Shown here piece by piece: positions 48,350 through 56,794 of a DNA stretch of 64,000 nt. The notes below the pieces were generated by a model that ran no database searches, had not been told where the DNA came from, and worked only from the letters and a program-made list of their open reading frames with translations. Within the stretch, counting starts at the first letter, position 1. The number at the start of each line of letters is the position of its first letter. The position numbers and the translations under genes are program-made. This DNA is from Betaproteobacteria bacterium HGW-Betaproteobacteria-9 (GTDB lineage: Bacteria > Pseudomonadota > Gammaproteobacteria > Burkholderiales > Burkholderiaceae_C): assembly GCA_002842215.1 (NCBI GenBank), contig PHCC01000004.1:1-64000 (forward strand), written 5' to 3'.

Positions 48350-48595
48350 GTGATCAAAGCCGCCAACCTCTCCGACACCGTCATCCGTGCCCGCCTGGCG
48401 CTGGCGCTTGGTGTGAGCAGCCTGCTGCTGAGCGGCTGCGCGGTGGTGGCCGCGGTCGATGTGGCGGCATCGGCGGTGGTGGGGGTGGCCGGCCTCGCGG
48501 TGGACGCGGCGGTCGGCACGGCCCGCATCGGCGGCCAGCTCATCGGTGCAGGGGCTGACGCGGCACTGGACTCGGACGAAGCCGAGGACGATTGA
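48350..48595 (+). CDS. small alanine/valine-rich lipoprotein
   Basis: An 81-residue predicted lipoprotein. Signal peptide RLALALGVSSLLLSGC with a clear lipobox, then a hydrophobic small-residue region AVVAAVDVAASAVVGVAGLA and an acidic tail DSDEAEDD. This resembles a small uncharacterised lipoprotein family. GTG 48350 has AGGA seven bases upstream; an in-frame ATG at 48311 is an alternative that adds 13 residues. Stands alone, divergent from the pseudouridine synthase gene. Confidence 0.72.
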   Translation: MIKAANLSDTVIRARLALALGVSSLLLSGCAVVAAVDVAASAVVGVAGLAVDAAVGTARIGGQLIGAGADAALDSDEAEDD

Positions 48596-48657
48596 CCCGA
48601 TGTTCCGTATCCGTTTTCCACGGCGCCGGAGCACCACCCTCACCGCCTGAAACAACG

Positions 48658-48748
48658 CCACCCGCAGGCACCGCCGGGCTGGCTTTGCCAGACGGCCAGT
48701 GCCGCCCCCCTTGAGGGGGGTGACGCGAAGCGGCGCGGGGGGTGTTCC
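48658..48748. repeat. stop-codon-associated GC-rich repeat, copy F
   Basis: Well-preserved copy: GGCACCGCCGGGCTGGCTTT, GCCAGACGGCCAGTGCCG, CCCCCCTTGAGGGGGG hairpin, TGACGCGAAGCGGCGCGGGG. The G-rich end lies a few bases past the trmB stop codon. It is in the gap between trmB and the convergent small lipoprotein gene. Confidence 0.87.
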
Positions 48749-48751
48749 AAT

Positions 48752-49513
48752 TCAGGCGCGCACAAACACCAGATCCCACACGCCGTGGCCCAGTTTGATG
48801 CCGCGGTTCTCGAATTTGGTCAAGGGCCGGTAGTCCGGCTTGGGGACGTAACCGTCGCTGCCGGCCGCGGCCGTGTTCCTCAGCAGCGGCTCGGCACTCA
48901 GGACTTCCAGCATCTGCTGCGCATAAGGTTCCCAGTCGGTCGCGAGGTGCAGGTAACCACCCGGTTTCAGGTGGCGCGCCAGGCGGTTCACGAACGGGGT
49001 CTGGATCAGGCGGCGCTTGTGGTGCCGCGTCTTGTGCCAGGGATCGGGGAAGAAGATGTGCACGCCGTCCAGGCTGCCCTCGGGCAGCATGTGGTCAAGC
49101 ACTTCGACCGCGTCGTGGCGGAAGATGCGGATGTTCTGCAGGCCCGCTTCGCCCACGAGCTTGAGCAGCGCGCCCACGCCGGGTTCGTGCACCTCGCAGC
49201 AGAGGAAGTTGTCGCCAGGGCGCACGGTGGCGATGTGCGCGGTGGCGCCGCCCATGCCGAAGCCGATCTCCATGATCAGTGGCGCAGCGCGGCCGAAGGC
49301 GGCCGTGGTGTCCAGTGTCTGGCTGGCGTCGTAGTTGAGCAGAAACTGAGGCCCGAACTGTTCGTAGGCGCGTGCCTGGCCCGGGCCGGTACGTCCGGCC
49401 CGCAACACATAGCTCTTGATCACGCGCATGAAGGGCACGCCATCGGGCTGTGGTGTTCCGGCGGGAGGGGGGGCTTGGTCGGCGGTGGCGTTGTCGGGGA
49501 TGTCAGGGTTCAT
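48752..49513 (-). CDS. trmB: tRNA (guanine-N7-)-methyltransferase
   Basis: A 253-residue SAM-dependent enzyme that makes m7G46 in tRNA variable loops. SAM-binding [17 protein letters not shown] and the signature [18 protein letters not shown] are intact, followed by the ending [17 protein letters not shown]-terminal 25 residues are Pro-rich and disordered. Confidence 0.96.
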   Translation of the reverse strand: MNPDIPDNATADQAPPPAGTPQPDGVPFMRVIKSYVLRAGRTGPGQARAYEQFGPQFLLNYDASQTLDTTAAFGRAAPLIMEIGFGMGGATAHIATVRPGDNFLCCEVHEPGVGALLKLVGEAGLQNIRIFRHDAVEVLDHMLPEGSLDGVHIFFPDPWHKTRHHKRRLIQTPFVNRLARHLKPGGYLHLATDWEPYAQQMLEVLSAEPLLRNTAAAGSDGYVPKPDYRPLTKFENRGIKLGHGVWDLVFVRA

Positions 49514-49637
49514 GGTGCGGCGCGAGAGGGGAGGGAGATTGTAGGAGCCCGGCTCGGTGTGGCGCGGCGCGCACCGTGATTTCCCGTCGGGGGCAGAATG
49601 GGGGTGAACGACTCCACAACCTTTTCAGAAAATCCCC

Positions 49638-49859
49638 ATGAACGCCACCAAACTCATTGCCCTGGTCCTGATCGCTGGCGGCGCACTGGCCCTGATCTAC
49701 GGCGGCTTCAGCTACACGCAGGACACCACCGCGGTGAAGCTGGGGCCGCTGGAATTGACCGTGAAGGAAAAAAAGACGGTCAATGTGCCGCTGTGGGCGG
49801 GCATCGGTGCCATCGCGGTGGGGGGGCTGTTGCTGGTCATGGGCGGGCGCAAAGGCTGA
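49638..49859 (+). CDS. small two-helix membrane protein
   Basis: A 73-residue protein with two hydrophobic helices ([19 protein letters not shown] and [17 protein letters not shown]) joined by a polar hairpin [13 protein letters not shown]. It resembles small conserved membrane proteins of unknown function in Burkholderiales. Its end overlaps the 3' end of the convergent gluQ gene by 23 bases. Confidence 0.72.
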   Translation: MNATKLIALVLIAGGALALIYGGFSYTQDTTAVKLGPLELTVKEKKTVNVPLWAGIGAIAVGGLLLVMGGRKG

Positions 49860-50739
49860 ACCCGTCCTTCCACTGGCTGATCCAGGCTTGGAGGGCTTCC
49901 GGCACCGATCCGGCAACCGTGTGCAACCCCAGCGTCGCGGCCGCCCGTTGCAGCGCCAGCACCGGTTCGCCCAGGTCCAGCGCCTGGGCCCCGTTCTGTT
50001 TGCTGAGCTTTTCACCGTTGGCGCCCAGCACCAGCGGGGTGTGCAGGTAAGCCGGCAGGGGCAGGCCCAGCGACCGCTGCAGCGCGATCTGGCGCGGCGT
50101 GTTGTCGGCCAGGTCTTCACCGCGCACCACGTGCGTGATGCCCTGCGCGGCGTCGTCCACCACCACGGCGAGCTGGTAGGCCCAGGGGCCGTCGGCGCGT
50201 CGCAGGATGAAGTCACCGACCTCGTGGACCACGTTCTGCGCCTGCGGGCCCAGGCGGCGGTCGGTCCATGTCATGACAGCCGGCTCGTGCGGCACCGCAA
50301 AGCGCCAGGCGCGCGCGGGCTTGCCCTGCAGCCCGCCGTTTTCGGGGCGGCAGGTGCCGGGGTAGACGGCCGCGTGGTGGCGCTCGCGGTTCAGCCCTGC
50401 CGCTTGCAAAGCCGCTTCGATGTCCTTGCGCGAGCAGCCGCAGGGGTAGGCACGGTCCTTGGCGACGAGCTGGTTCAGTGCCTGCAGGTAGAGCGCCCCC
50501 CGCTCTGATTGCCAGACCTCGGGTTCGTCGCTGACCAGGCCGCAAGTGGCGAGCTGCTGCAGGATGAGACGGTCGACACCGGGCACGCAGCGCGGCGTGT
50601 CCACGTCTTCGATGCGCACGATCCAGATGCCGCCGTGGGCACGGGCGTCAAGCCAGCTGGCCAGCGCCGCCACGAGCGAGCCCGCATGCAGCGGGCCGGT
50701 GGGGGAGGGCGCGAAGCGACCCCTGTAAAGCACTGTCAT
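49837..50739 (-). CDS. gluQ: glutamyl-Q tRNA(Asp) synthetase
   Basis: A 300-residue truncated GluRS paralogue that attaches glutamate to queuosine in tRNA-Asp. HIGH-like [19 protein letters not shown] and KMSKS-like KLSKQNGAQ are present; the anticodon-binding domain of GluRS is absent, as in this family. A zinc-type site CGCS with C in PGTC is visible. Overlaps the small membrane protein gene on the opposite strand at its end. Confidence 0.96.
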   Translation of the reverse strand: MTVLYRGRFAPSPTGPLHAGSLVAALASWLDARAHGGIWIVRIEDVDTPRCVPGVDRLILQQLATCGLVSDEPEVWQSERGALYLQALNQLVAKDRAYPCGCSRKDIEAALQAAGLNRERHHAAVYPGTCRPENGGLQGKPARAWRFAVPHEPAVMTWTDRRLGPQAQNVVHEVGDFILRRADGPWAYQLAVVVDDAAQGITHVVRGEDLADNTPRQIALQRSLGLPLPAYLHTPLVLGANGEKLSKQNGAQALDLGEPVLALQRAAATLGLHTVAGSVPEALQAWISQWKDGFSLCARP

Positions 50740-50760
50740 GGGTTTTCACCCGCGACGCGT

Positions 50761-51903
50761 TCACACCATGGCCAGAGCCAACTCCAGGCCGGAAACGAAG
50801 GCGTCTTCCACGCGGTGGCCCAGGCACCAGTCGCCGCAGAGGCCGATGCCGAGCGACTTGTCGTACACATAGGGCCGGCCCAGCGGTTGCTGGGTCTGCG
50901 CGAAGCGCCAGCGGTGCACCACGGCGTGGGTCGGGGTGGCGCGGATGCCGGTGATCTCGGCGAAGCCTTTGAGCAGCTTGGCCTTGACGCGCTCGGCATC
51001 GTCTTCCAGGTGTTTGCTGGACCATTCCGGGCTGGCCTGGATGGTCCAGCGTTCGATCGGTTCGCGGCGGGGCTTGCTGTTCTCGCGCGCCAGCCAGCTG
51101 ATGCGGTGGTGCACGCTGCGCGCGGCGTTCCACTGGGGCCCGATGTGGGGCAGGCCGGGTTGCATGGCCTGGGGGTAGGCGACCATGAGCGTCCAGCAGG
51201 GGGCAACCTGCACGGGAGCCAGGGACTGGCGCAGCTCGGGCGAGTGGCCGGAGACCAGCAGCAGGTCGTGGGCCTGGAGGTGCGGAATGGCGAGCACCAC
51301 GCGATCGAAGCCGCCGAGCACATGCTGGCCGCCTTCGGCGTCTTCGGTGCGCAGTTGCCACTGCTCGGGATGCAGCACATCGCGTTCGATGTGGGTGACG
51401 CGGGTTTCGGTGAGCGTGCGCGCGGGCAAGTCGCCATAAAGCTCCGGGTGGGCCAGGGGTTGGACCCAATGCTCGACCAGGCCGCTCATGCCGGGGGTGG
51501 CCACAAAATGCGGCTCGGATGGGGGCGGAGAGCTGGCCAGCACGTGACCGAATTCGTCGAGCACGCGCACCGTGTTCGCACTCCAGGGCCTCACCACGGT
51601 CTGGGCCGTGAGCAGGGCCTGGGCGAAGCGCTTGTCGCGCACGGTGAAGTACTGAGCGCCATGGTCGAAGCCGCCGAATTCGCTGCGGCGGGTGGACATG
51701 CGGCCACCGAAGCCACGGCTCTTTTCAAGCAGTGTGACCCGGTGCCCTGCCTGAAGCAGCGTGCGTGCGCAGGCCACGCCGGCCATGCCGGCGCCCACCA
51801 CCGCGAAGTGCAGGGGTGTGGTGATCTTGGTTTTTCTGGAAGGGCTGGCCGGCTGGCGTTTGGCGGCAGCGGACGGGGCGCGGGTTTTTTTGCTGGTGGT
51901 CAT
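50761..51903 (-). CDS. FAD-dependent amine-oxidase-like oxidoreductase (renalase type)
   Basis: A 380-residue flavoprotein. FAD-binding HFAVVGAGMAGVACARTLLQ, then EKSRGFGGRMSTRR and FDHGAQYFTVRD are typical of renalase-like NAD(P)/FAD oxidoreductases. The first 30 residues are a Lys/Arg/Ala/Pro-rich extension (SKKTRAPSAAAKRQPASPS). The same frame is open to 52581, but ATG 51903 gives the normal start. Substrate unknown. 22 bases upstream of gluQ. Confidence 0.85.
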   Translation of the reverse strand: MTTSKKTRAPSAAAKRQPASPSRKTKITTPLHFAVVGAGMAGVACARTLLQAGHRVTLLEKSRGFGGRMSTRRSEFGGFDHGAQYFTVRDKRFAQALLTAQTVVRPWSANTVRVLDEFGHVLASSPPPSEPHFVATPGMSGLVEHWVQPLAHPELYGDLPARTLTETRVTHIERDVLHPEQWQLRTEDAEGGQHVLGGFDRVVLAIPHLQAHDLLLVSGHSPELRQSLAPVQVAPCWTLMVAYPQAMQPGLPHIGPQWNAARSVHHRISWLARENSKPRREPIERWTIQASPEWSSKHLEDDAERVKAKLLKGFAEITGIRATPTHAVVHRWRFAQTQQPLGRPYVYDKSLGIGLCGDWCLGHRVEDAFVSGLELALAMV

Positions 51904-51986
51904 GTCTCGGTGCGCTTGGGCTTGGTGTTGCGGGGCGGTTGAGGTTGACTGTAGCAGCCTGCATGGTGGCGTGAGCCCCGTTTGCA

Positions 51987-52934
51987 TCAAATCTGGTGGT
52001 GGTTGCTGAGCAGGGCGGTACGCGTGGTCGGGTGCTGCAGGCGCTCCAGCCACCAGCGCAGCGCGCGCCCGGTGTCGCCTGCGCTGCGCGGCTGGCGCCA
52101 CGCGTAGGCCAGGCGGATGCTGCGGTTGGGCCGCTGCACGGTCTTCACGATCAGGCGCCCGGCGTTGATGAAGGGCTGCGCCAGCGGCAGCGGCAGGAAG
52201 CCCGCACCCAGGCCACGCAGCTGGGCTTCGAGCTTGTGCTGCATGGTGGGCACGGTGAGCACGTCCTGCCCGGGCAGCAGGTTGTGGGTGACACCGTTGC
52301 CGCGCTGGGTGCTGTCGGCCACGGCCACGGCGCGGTGCACGCGCAGCTCTTCGTCGCACAGGCTGTGTGTGGCCGAGGCCAGCGGGTGGTGAGGTGCCAC
52401 CGCATAGACAAAAGTGACACTGCCCAGCGGCGCGGTCTGGATTTCGGGTTGCGCCATCTCGCTGGGCACGCCGAGCGCCAGATCGGCCTGGCCGCTTTGC
52501 AGGGCTTCGAGCGTGCCCGAGAGCGTTTCGGCGCGCAGCTTCAGCCGTGTGGGCGTGCCTTCGGCGTAAAAGGCCTCGCACAGCTCGAACAGGGTGGCGC
52601 GGGCGATGATGGCGTCGGCCGCGATGGTGATCTGTGGCTCCCAGCCGGTGGCCACGCGCTTGACACGCTGGGCCACCGCATCGAGTTCGTTCAGCAGGTA
52701 CTGCCCCGAGCGCAGCAGCTCGGCGCCGGCGGGGGTGAGCTGGGCGCGGCGCGCGCTGCGGTCGAACAGCAGCACGTCGAGCGCGTCCTCGATCTGGCGG
52801 ATGCGGTAGGTCAGGGCGCTGGGCACCATGCCGAGTTCTCGCGCTGCGGCGGCCATGCTGCCGAGCCGTGCGACGGCTTCGAGAAGACCGAGGTTTTCGG
52901 GGGAAAGTGCGGCGCGGGGGCTGGGACTGGCCAT
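51987..52934 (-). CDS. LysR-family transcriptional regulator
   Basis: A 315-residue LTTR with N-terminal helix-turn-helix NLGLLEAVARLGSMAAAARE, then VPSALTYRIRQIEDALDVLL. Start 52934 (MASPSPRAALSPENLG) is the last sensible one; a frame open to 53153 would run across the divergent pirin promoter. Divergent from the pirin / DoxX / flavodoxin genes, whose activator it probably is. Confidence 0.92.
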   Translation of the reverse strand: MASPSPRAALSPENLGLLEAVARLGSMAAAARELGMVPSALTYRIRQIEDALDVLLFDRSARRAQLTPAGAELLRSGQYLLNELDAVAQRVKRVATGWEPQITIAADAIIARATLFELCEAFYAEGTPTRLKLRAETLSGTLEALQSGQADLALGVPSEMAQPEIQTAPLGSVTFVYAVAPHHPLASATHSLCDEELRVHRAVAVADSTQRGNGVTHNLLPGQDVLTVPTMQHKLEAQLRGLGAGFLPLPLAQPFINAGRLIVKTVQRPNRSIRLAYAWRQPRSAGDTGRALRWWLERLQHPTTRTALLSNHHQI

Positions 52935-52954
52935 GGTGCTTGCGAAATCGGTGT

Positions 52955-52971
52955 ATTCAATTGAATTGAAT
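52955..52971. promoter_or_regulatory. candidate LysR operator in front of pirin gene
   Basis: A perfect 12-base palindrome ATTCAATTGAAT (52955-52966) extends into a second overlapping TTGAAT, in the 153-base gap between the LysR gene and pirin. AT-rich within a GC-rich background, 21 bases from the LysR start. The layout is usual for LTTR autoregulation and activation. Confidence 0.5.
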
Positions 52972-53087
52972 GATGCCATCAAAACCGTGCAAACACTCCG
53001 GGGGGTGGCGGTTCCACAATTCAACCCATGCCAGCCGCTGCGTCCCCGCAACCGGCCGGCACCACCCCCTTGAAAGGACGAGACACC

Positions 53088-53789
53088 ATGATGCAGATCC
53101 GACGCTCCGACGCCCGCGGCTACGCCGACCACGGCTGGCTCAAGAGCTTCCACTCATTTTCGTTCGCCGAGTATTTCGACCCCGCCTGGATGGGCTGGGG
53201 CAATCTGCGCGTGATCAACGAAGACCGCATCGCCCCGGGCACCGGCTTCGGCACCCACGGTCACCGCGACATGGAAATCATCAGCTATGTGCTGTCGGGC
53301 AATCTGGCGCACAAGGACAGTATGGGCAACGTCAAGGGCATCCCGCCCGGCGACGTGCAGCGCATGAGCGCCGGCAGCGGCGTGCGGCACAGCGAGTTCA
53401 ACCACGCACCCGACCAGACCACACACTTCCTGCAGATCTGGATCGAACCCAATGTGAAGGGCATCGATCCCGGCTACGAGCAGAAGAGCTTTGCCGAGAC
53501 TGAGAAGCGCGGCCAGCTGCGCCTCGTGGCCTCGCCCGATGGTGCCGACGGGTCGGTCAGCATCCACGCCGACGCTGCCTTGTACGCCGGCCTCTTCAAC
53601 GGCAGTGAAACCGCCGAGCTGGCGCTGGACCCGAAGCGCAAGGCCTATGTGCACCTGGTGCGCGGCGCGCTCGACGTGAACGGCCAGCGCCTGCAGGCCG
53701 GCGACGCAGCGCTGATCGCCGATGCCGAGCGACTCACCCTGGCCCGCGGCGAAGACGCCGAGGTGCTGGTGTTTGACCTTGTGGCCTGA
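53088..53789 (+). CDS. pirin-family protein
   Basis: A 233-residue bicupin. Metal-ligand motif THGHRDMEIISYVLSG with SAGSGVRHSEFNH holds the three His and one Glu expected for pirins, some of which have quercetin 2,3-dioxygenase activity. GLFNGSETAELALDPKRKAY begins the second cupin. AAGGA lies nine bases before ATG 53088. First gene of a module with DoxX and a flavodoxin-like protein. Confidence 0.92.
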   Translation: MMQIRRSDARGYADHGWLKSFHSFSFAEYFDPAWMGWGNLRVINEDRIAPGTGFGTHGHRDMEIISYVLSGNLAHKDSMGNVKGIPPGDVQRMSAGSGVRHSEFNHAPDQTTHFLQIWIEPNVKGIDPGYEQKSFAETEKRGQLRLVASPDGADGSVSIHADAALYAGLFNGSETAELALDPKRKAYVHLVRGALDVNGQRLQAGDAALIADAERLTLARGEDAEVLVFDLVA

Positions 53790-53840
53790 CGCACAGACCA
53801 GCTCTTTGACCCACCCAGACTTCATTCCAAGGACATTTCC

Positions 53841-54248
53841 ATGAACACCCTGCAAAACCCCCTCGCCCTGTTGTCCCGCCTGCTGCTGGCGGCCCTGTTC
53901 CTGCCCGCCGGCATCGGCAAGATCACCGGTTTTGCCGGTACGGTCGGTTACATCGCATCGGTGGGCCTGCCCATGCCCACTGTGGCCGCTGTGGTGGCCA
54001 TTGCGGTGGAGGTGCTGGGTGGTCTGGCGCTGATCGTCGGCTTCGGCACGCGCTGGGCGGCCGTGGCTCTGGCGCTGTTCACGCTGGGCGCCTCGTTCTT
54101 CTTCCACAACTACTGGGCCCTGCCGGCCGAGCAGCAGTTCATGCAGCAGTTGCTGTTCATGAAGAACGTCGGTGTGACTGGTGGCCTGCTGGCACTCGCG
54201 GCTTTCGGTGCCGGGGCCTTCAGCCTGGACGCCCGCCGTTCGGCCTGA
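53841..54248 (+). CDS. DoxX-family membrane protein
   Basis: A 135-residue protein with four helices. LSRLLLAALFLPAGIGKITG and the following GLPMPTVAAVVAIAVEVLGG match DoxX, with HNYWALPAEQQFMQQ between the third and fourth helices. DoxX proteins accompany redox and quinone-stress genes. Located 51 bases after pirin with AAGGACATTTCC upstream. Confidence 0.9.
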   Translation: MNTLQNPLALLSRLLLAALFLPAGIGKITGFAGTVGYIASVGLPMPTVAAVVAIAVEVLGGLALIVGFGTRWAAVALALFTLGASFFFHNYWALPAEQQFMQQLLFMKNVGVTGGLLALAAFGAGAFSLDARRSA

Positions 54249-54306
54249 GTGATCTTCGAGTCCCTTTTCCCCACCCGCGCTGCGGCGCTTTTCTGAAAGG
54301 TCTCCA

Positions 54307-54861
54307 ATGGCAAACGTTGTTGTGGTTTACCACTCGGGTTACGGTCACACCCAGCGCATGGCGCAATCGGTGGCCAGTGGCGCAGGGGCCGAACTGATCG
54401 CCATCGACGCCGACGGCAATCTGCCCGAAGGCGGCTGGGAAGCGCTGGCCGCGGCCGACGCGATCATCATGGGTTCACCCACCTACATGGGCAGTGTGAG
54501 CTGGCAGTTCAAGAAATTCGCCGATGCTTCCAGCAAACCCTGGTTTTCCCAGCAGTGGAAAGACAAGCTCGCGGCCGGTTTCACCAACAGCGCCGGCATG
54601 AACGGCGACAAGCTGTCCACGCTGCATTACCTGTTCACGCTGTCCATGCAGCACGGCATGATCTGGGTGAGCCAGGGCCTCATGCCCAGCAACACCAAGG
54701 CTGCACAGCGCGACGATGTGAACTACCTGGTGTCGTACAGCGGCGCGATCGCACAAAGCCCGTCGGACGCGAGCGCCAATGAGATGCTGCCCGGTGATCT
54801 GGAAACGGCGCGCCTGTTCGGGGCGCGTGTCGCCGAGGTGGCGGCAAAATTCAAGGGCTGA
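54307..54861 (+). CDS. flavodoxin-family NAD(P)H:quinone oxidoreductase-like protein
   Basis: A 184-residue flavodoxin fold with FMN-binding VVYHSGYGHTQRMAQSV, GSPTYMGSVSWQFKKFAD and a loop FTNSAGMNGDKLSTL resembling WrbA-type or NADPH-dependent FMN reductases. Likely a two-electron quinone reductase. Third gene of the LysR-controlled module with pirin and DoxX; AAAGGTCTCC lies upstream. Confidence 0.88.
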   Translation: MANVVVVYHSGYGHTQRMAQSVASGAGAELIAIDADGNLPEGGWEALAAADAIIMGSPTYMGSVSWQFKKFADASSKPWFSQQWKDKLAAGFTNSAGMNGDKLSTLHYLFTLSMQHGMIWVSQGLMPSNTKAAQRDDVNYLVSYSGAIAQSPSDASANEMLPGDLETARLFGARVAEVAAKFKG

Positions 54862-54900
54862 GCGGCCGGTTGGCGGCTTCGTGCGGCTAACATCCGCCGC

Positions 54901-55596
54901 ATGAAGATCTTCGACATCCTCCCCTGGGCAGACTGGCTGGCGCTGGGTTGCTTTTTTGCCTTGTGGGTGGGCTATGCCTGGTTCGCCAAGGTCTGGGGGC
55001 GCCGCCGTTCCTCTCTGCTGGTGACCACCAACCGCTACCGGTCCTACTGGATGCGCCAGGCTGCGATGCGCGACCCGCGCATGCTCGATGGCCTGATCAC
55101 GCAAACTCTGTCCAACACGCCGGCCTTTTTCTCGTCCACCTCCATCCTGGTGATCGGTGGTCTGTTCGCCTTGCTGGGCACGACCGACAAGGCCTCCGAG
55201 CTGATGAGCGAAATTCCATTTGCGCAGGCCACCTCGCTGATCGTTTTCGAGTTCAAGATCCTGGTGCTGGTGGCGATCTTCGTCTATGCGTTTTTCCGCT
55301 TTTCCTGGTGCATGCGCCAGTACACCTTTGTCGCCCTGGTGATCGGCGCGATGCCGCCACCCGAAGATTTTGAATCGGGCAAGTTCGACCGCAACCAGTA
55401 CGCCGATCGCGCGGCCGCCATGGTGGGCGCCGCCGCCGAAACCTTCAACGACGGTCTGCGTGCGTATTACTTTTCGTTTGCCGCGCTGGCCTGGTTCGTA
55501 TCGCCGCTGGCGATGGTGCTGGGCACGCTGACGGTGGTGGCCATTCTCTACAGCCGCGAGTTCCACTCGGACGTCTTGCGCGTGTTGCGCGACTGA
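54901..55596 (+). CDS. DUF599 membrane protein
   Basis: A 231-residue protein with four to five helices and the DUF599 pattern: WMRQAAMRDPRMLDGLITQT near residues 45-65 and SWCMRQYTFVALVIGAMPPP. Function unknown. It begins 39 bases after the flavodoxin gene and may belong to the same transcript. Confidence 0.85.
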   Translation: MKIFDILPWADWLALGCFFALWVGYAWFAKVWGRRRSSLLVTTNRYRSYWMRQAAMRDPRMLDGLITQTLSNTPAFFSSTSILVIGGLFALLGTTDKASELMSEIPFAQATSLIVFEFKILVLVAIFVYAFFRFSWCMRQYTFVALVIGAMPPPEDFESGKFDRNQYADRAAAMVGAAAETFNDGLRAYYFSFAALAWFVSPLAMVLGTLTVVAILYSREFHSDVLRVLRD

Positions 55597-55618
55597 AGCG
55601 AAACACCCCCGGCGGGGC

Positions 55619-56368
55619 TTATGAAGCGGCGGTCGGCTCTGCGGTGTTCTTCACATGGGCGAGCGAGGCGGCCGCGAAAGCCAGGCCCACGGCGACACCG
55701 GCAAACACGTCGAGGGCCACATGCTGCAGGGTGGCCATGGTCGACCAGACGATCGCCACACACTGCACCGCCGATATCCACCGCAGCACGGCGGGTGAAC
55801 GCAGCTGGGCCAGGATGCGGTGCATCCAGCAGAGGCCGAACACCGCCGAAGCCACATGCAGCGAAGGGCAGGCGTTGCCGGCCGCGTCCACCCCCTTGAC
55901 GACCGCCAGACCGGGGTACAGGCTCCAGTCCATGTTGACCAGCGGTGTCTGGGTCGGAAACCACCAGAAGAGCGCCAGACAGAACAGGCACATGGCCCCC
56001 ACCCAGACGCCAAACCACACCAGCGCACGCAGGTTGCCCATCACCGCTGGCGGAAGGAACACATACAACCAGAGCGACACGTAGATCGGGAACGCGGACG
56101 GTACGAAGCCGACCCAGTGGTCCAGCCAGATTTGTGGCATGACCACGGCAACGCTGCGCGGGTGCTCCAGGATCCAGAAATAGCTCCAGAAAAACAACCC
56201 CATGAAAGCCGTGGTGCCAAACGCCTTGAGCGGCCAGTGGATGACAAACCGCCGCCCGAGCCTGCGCAGCCAGCCCGATGTCCCGGTCGGGCGAGGCGTG
56301 ATCTCGGAGGCTGGCATGGCAACAAACGGCACTTGTGCGCGTGCGGCGTCTCGCGGAGGAGGGGTCAT
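55619..56368 (-). CDS. PAP2-family phosphatase
   Basis: A 249-residue membrane protein with about six helices. The lipid-phosphatase signature is in CPSLHVASAVFGLCW and WSTMATLQHVALDVFAG, with His and Asp of the third motif, closer to the Aur1/inositolphosphotransferase-like branch than to classical PAP2 (PSGH). ATG 56368 chosen; 15 upstream codons are open. Divergent from the polyene-type operon. Substrate likely a phospholipid or isoprenoid phosphate. Confidence 0.82.
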   Translation of the reverse strand: MTPPPRDAARAQVPFVAMPASEITPRPTGTSGWLRRLGRRFVIHWPLKAFGTTAFMGLFFWSYFWILEHPRSVAVVMPQIWLDHWVGFVPSAFPIYVSLWLYVFLPPAVMGNLRALVWFGVWVGAMCLFCLALFWWFPTQTPLVNMDWSLYPGLAVVKGVDAAGNACPSLHVASAVFGLCWMHRILAQLRSPAVLRWISAVQCVAIVWSTMATLQHVALDVFAGVAVGLAFAAASLAHVKNTAEPTAAS

Positions 56369-56548
56369 GGTGGGGAGCGGAGAGGAACAGCCTGCATTGT
56401 GCCGGCTGTACAATCAAATCACTGAAAATTACGCGCTGATCGGCAGTCTGCGCCCGGGTTGAAGCACTTCGCCAACCGGCCGGACCTGCCGGGCATTCGT
56501 TACCGGGTGTCGGGGTCGAGCAAGACAGCCAGCCATGAAATGTATGCC
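56369..56548 (+). promoter_or_regulatory. upstream region of the polyene-type operon
   Basis: This 180-base gap between the PAP2 and ACP genes is richer in A/T than its surroundings. A TACAAT hexamer (56409-56414) could be a -10 element, but the matching -35 is poor. No clear repressor palindrome is seen. The divergent PAP2 promoter must also lie here. Confidence 0.3.
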
Positions 56549-56794
56549 ATGCAATCGACCGAACTGATCCGCCAATTTCTCCATGATCGCCTGGGCGCAG
56601 CGCCCGAGGCGGTGGTTCCTGATGCGTTGCTCGCTGACCTGGGTGTTGACTCGCTGATGCTCGCCGAGCTGATGTTCGAGGCGGAAGACCGCCTGGGGAT
56701 TTCTATCGACTCCAGTGTGGCGATCCCGAAGTCTGTCGGTGAGATGGTGAAACTGATCGATTCCCTGCGCGCAGCCAAAGCTTCCGCATCATGA
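56549..56794 (+). CDS. acyl carrier protein 1 of polyene-type cluster
   Basis: An 81-residue ACP. The 4'-phosphopantetheine Ser35 is in LGVDSLMLAELMFEAED, followed by the usual helix III region AIPKSVGEMVKLIDSL. ATG 56549 (MQSTELIRQFL) gives the standard length; ATG 56540 would add three residues. It overlaps the ketosynthase start (ATGA), showing tight coupling. Confidence 0.88.
   Translation: MQSTELIRQFLHDRLGAAPEAVVPDALLADLGVDSLMLAELMFEAEDRLGISIDSSVAIPKSVGEMVKLIDSLRAAKASAS

Noticed and set aside
51904-52581. Extension of the FAD oxidoreductase to 606 residues
   Set aside because: It would run through the LysR gene on the same strand in another frame; the FAD-binding motif sits at the normal distance from ATG 51903.
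52935-53153. Extension of the LysR gene across the divergent promoter
   Set aside because: The extra residues precede the conserved helix-turn-helix start and overlap the pirin gene and the proposed operator.
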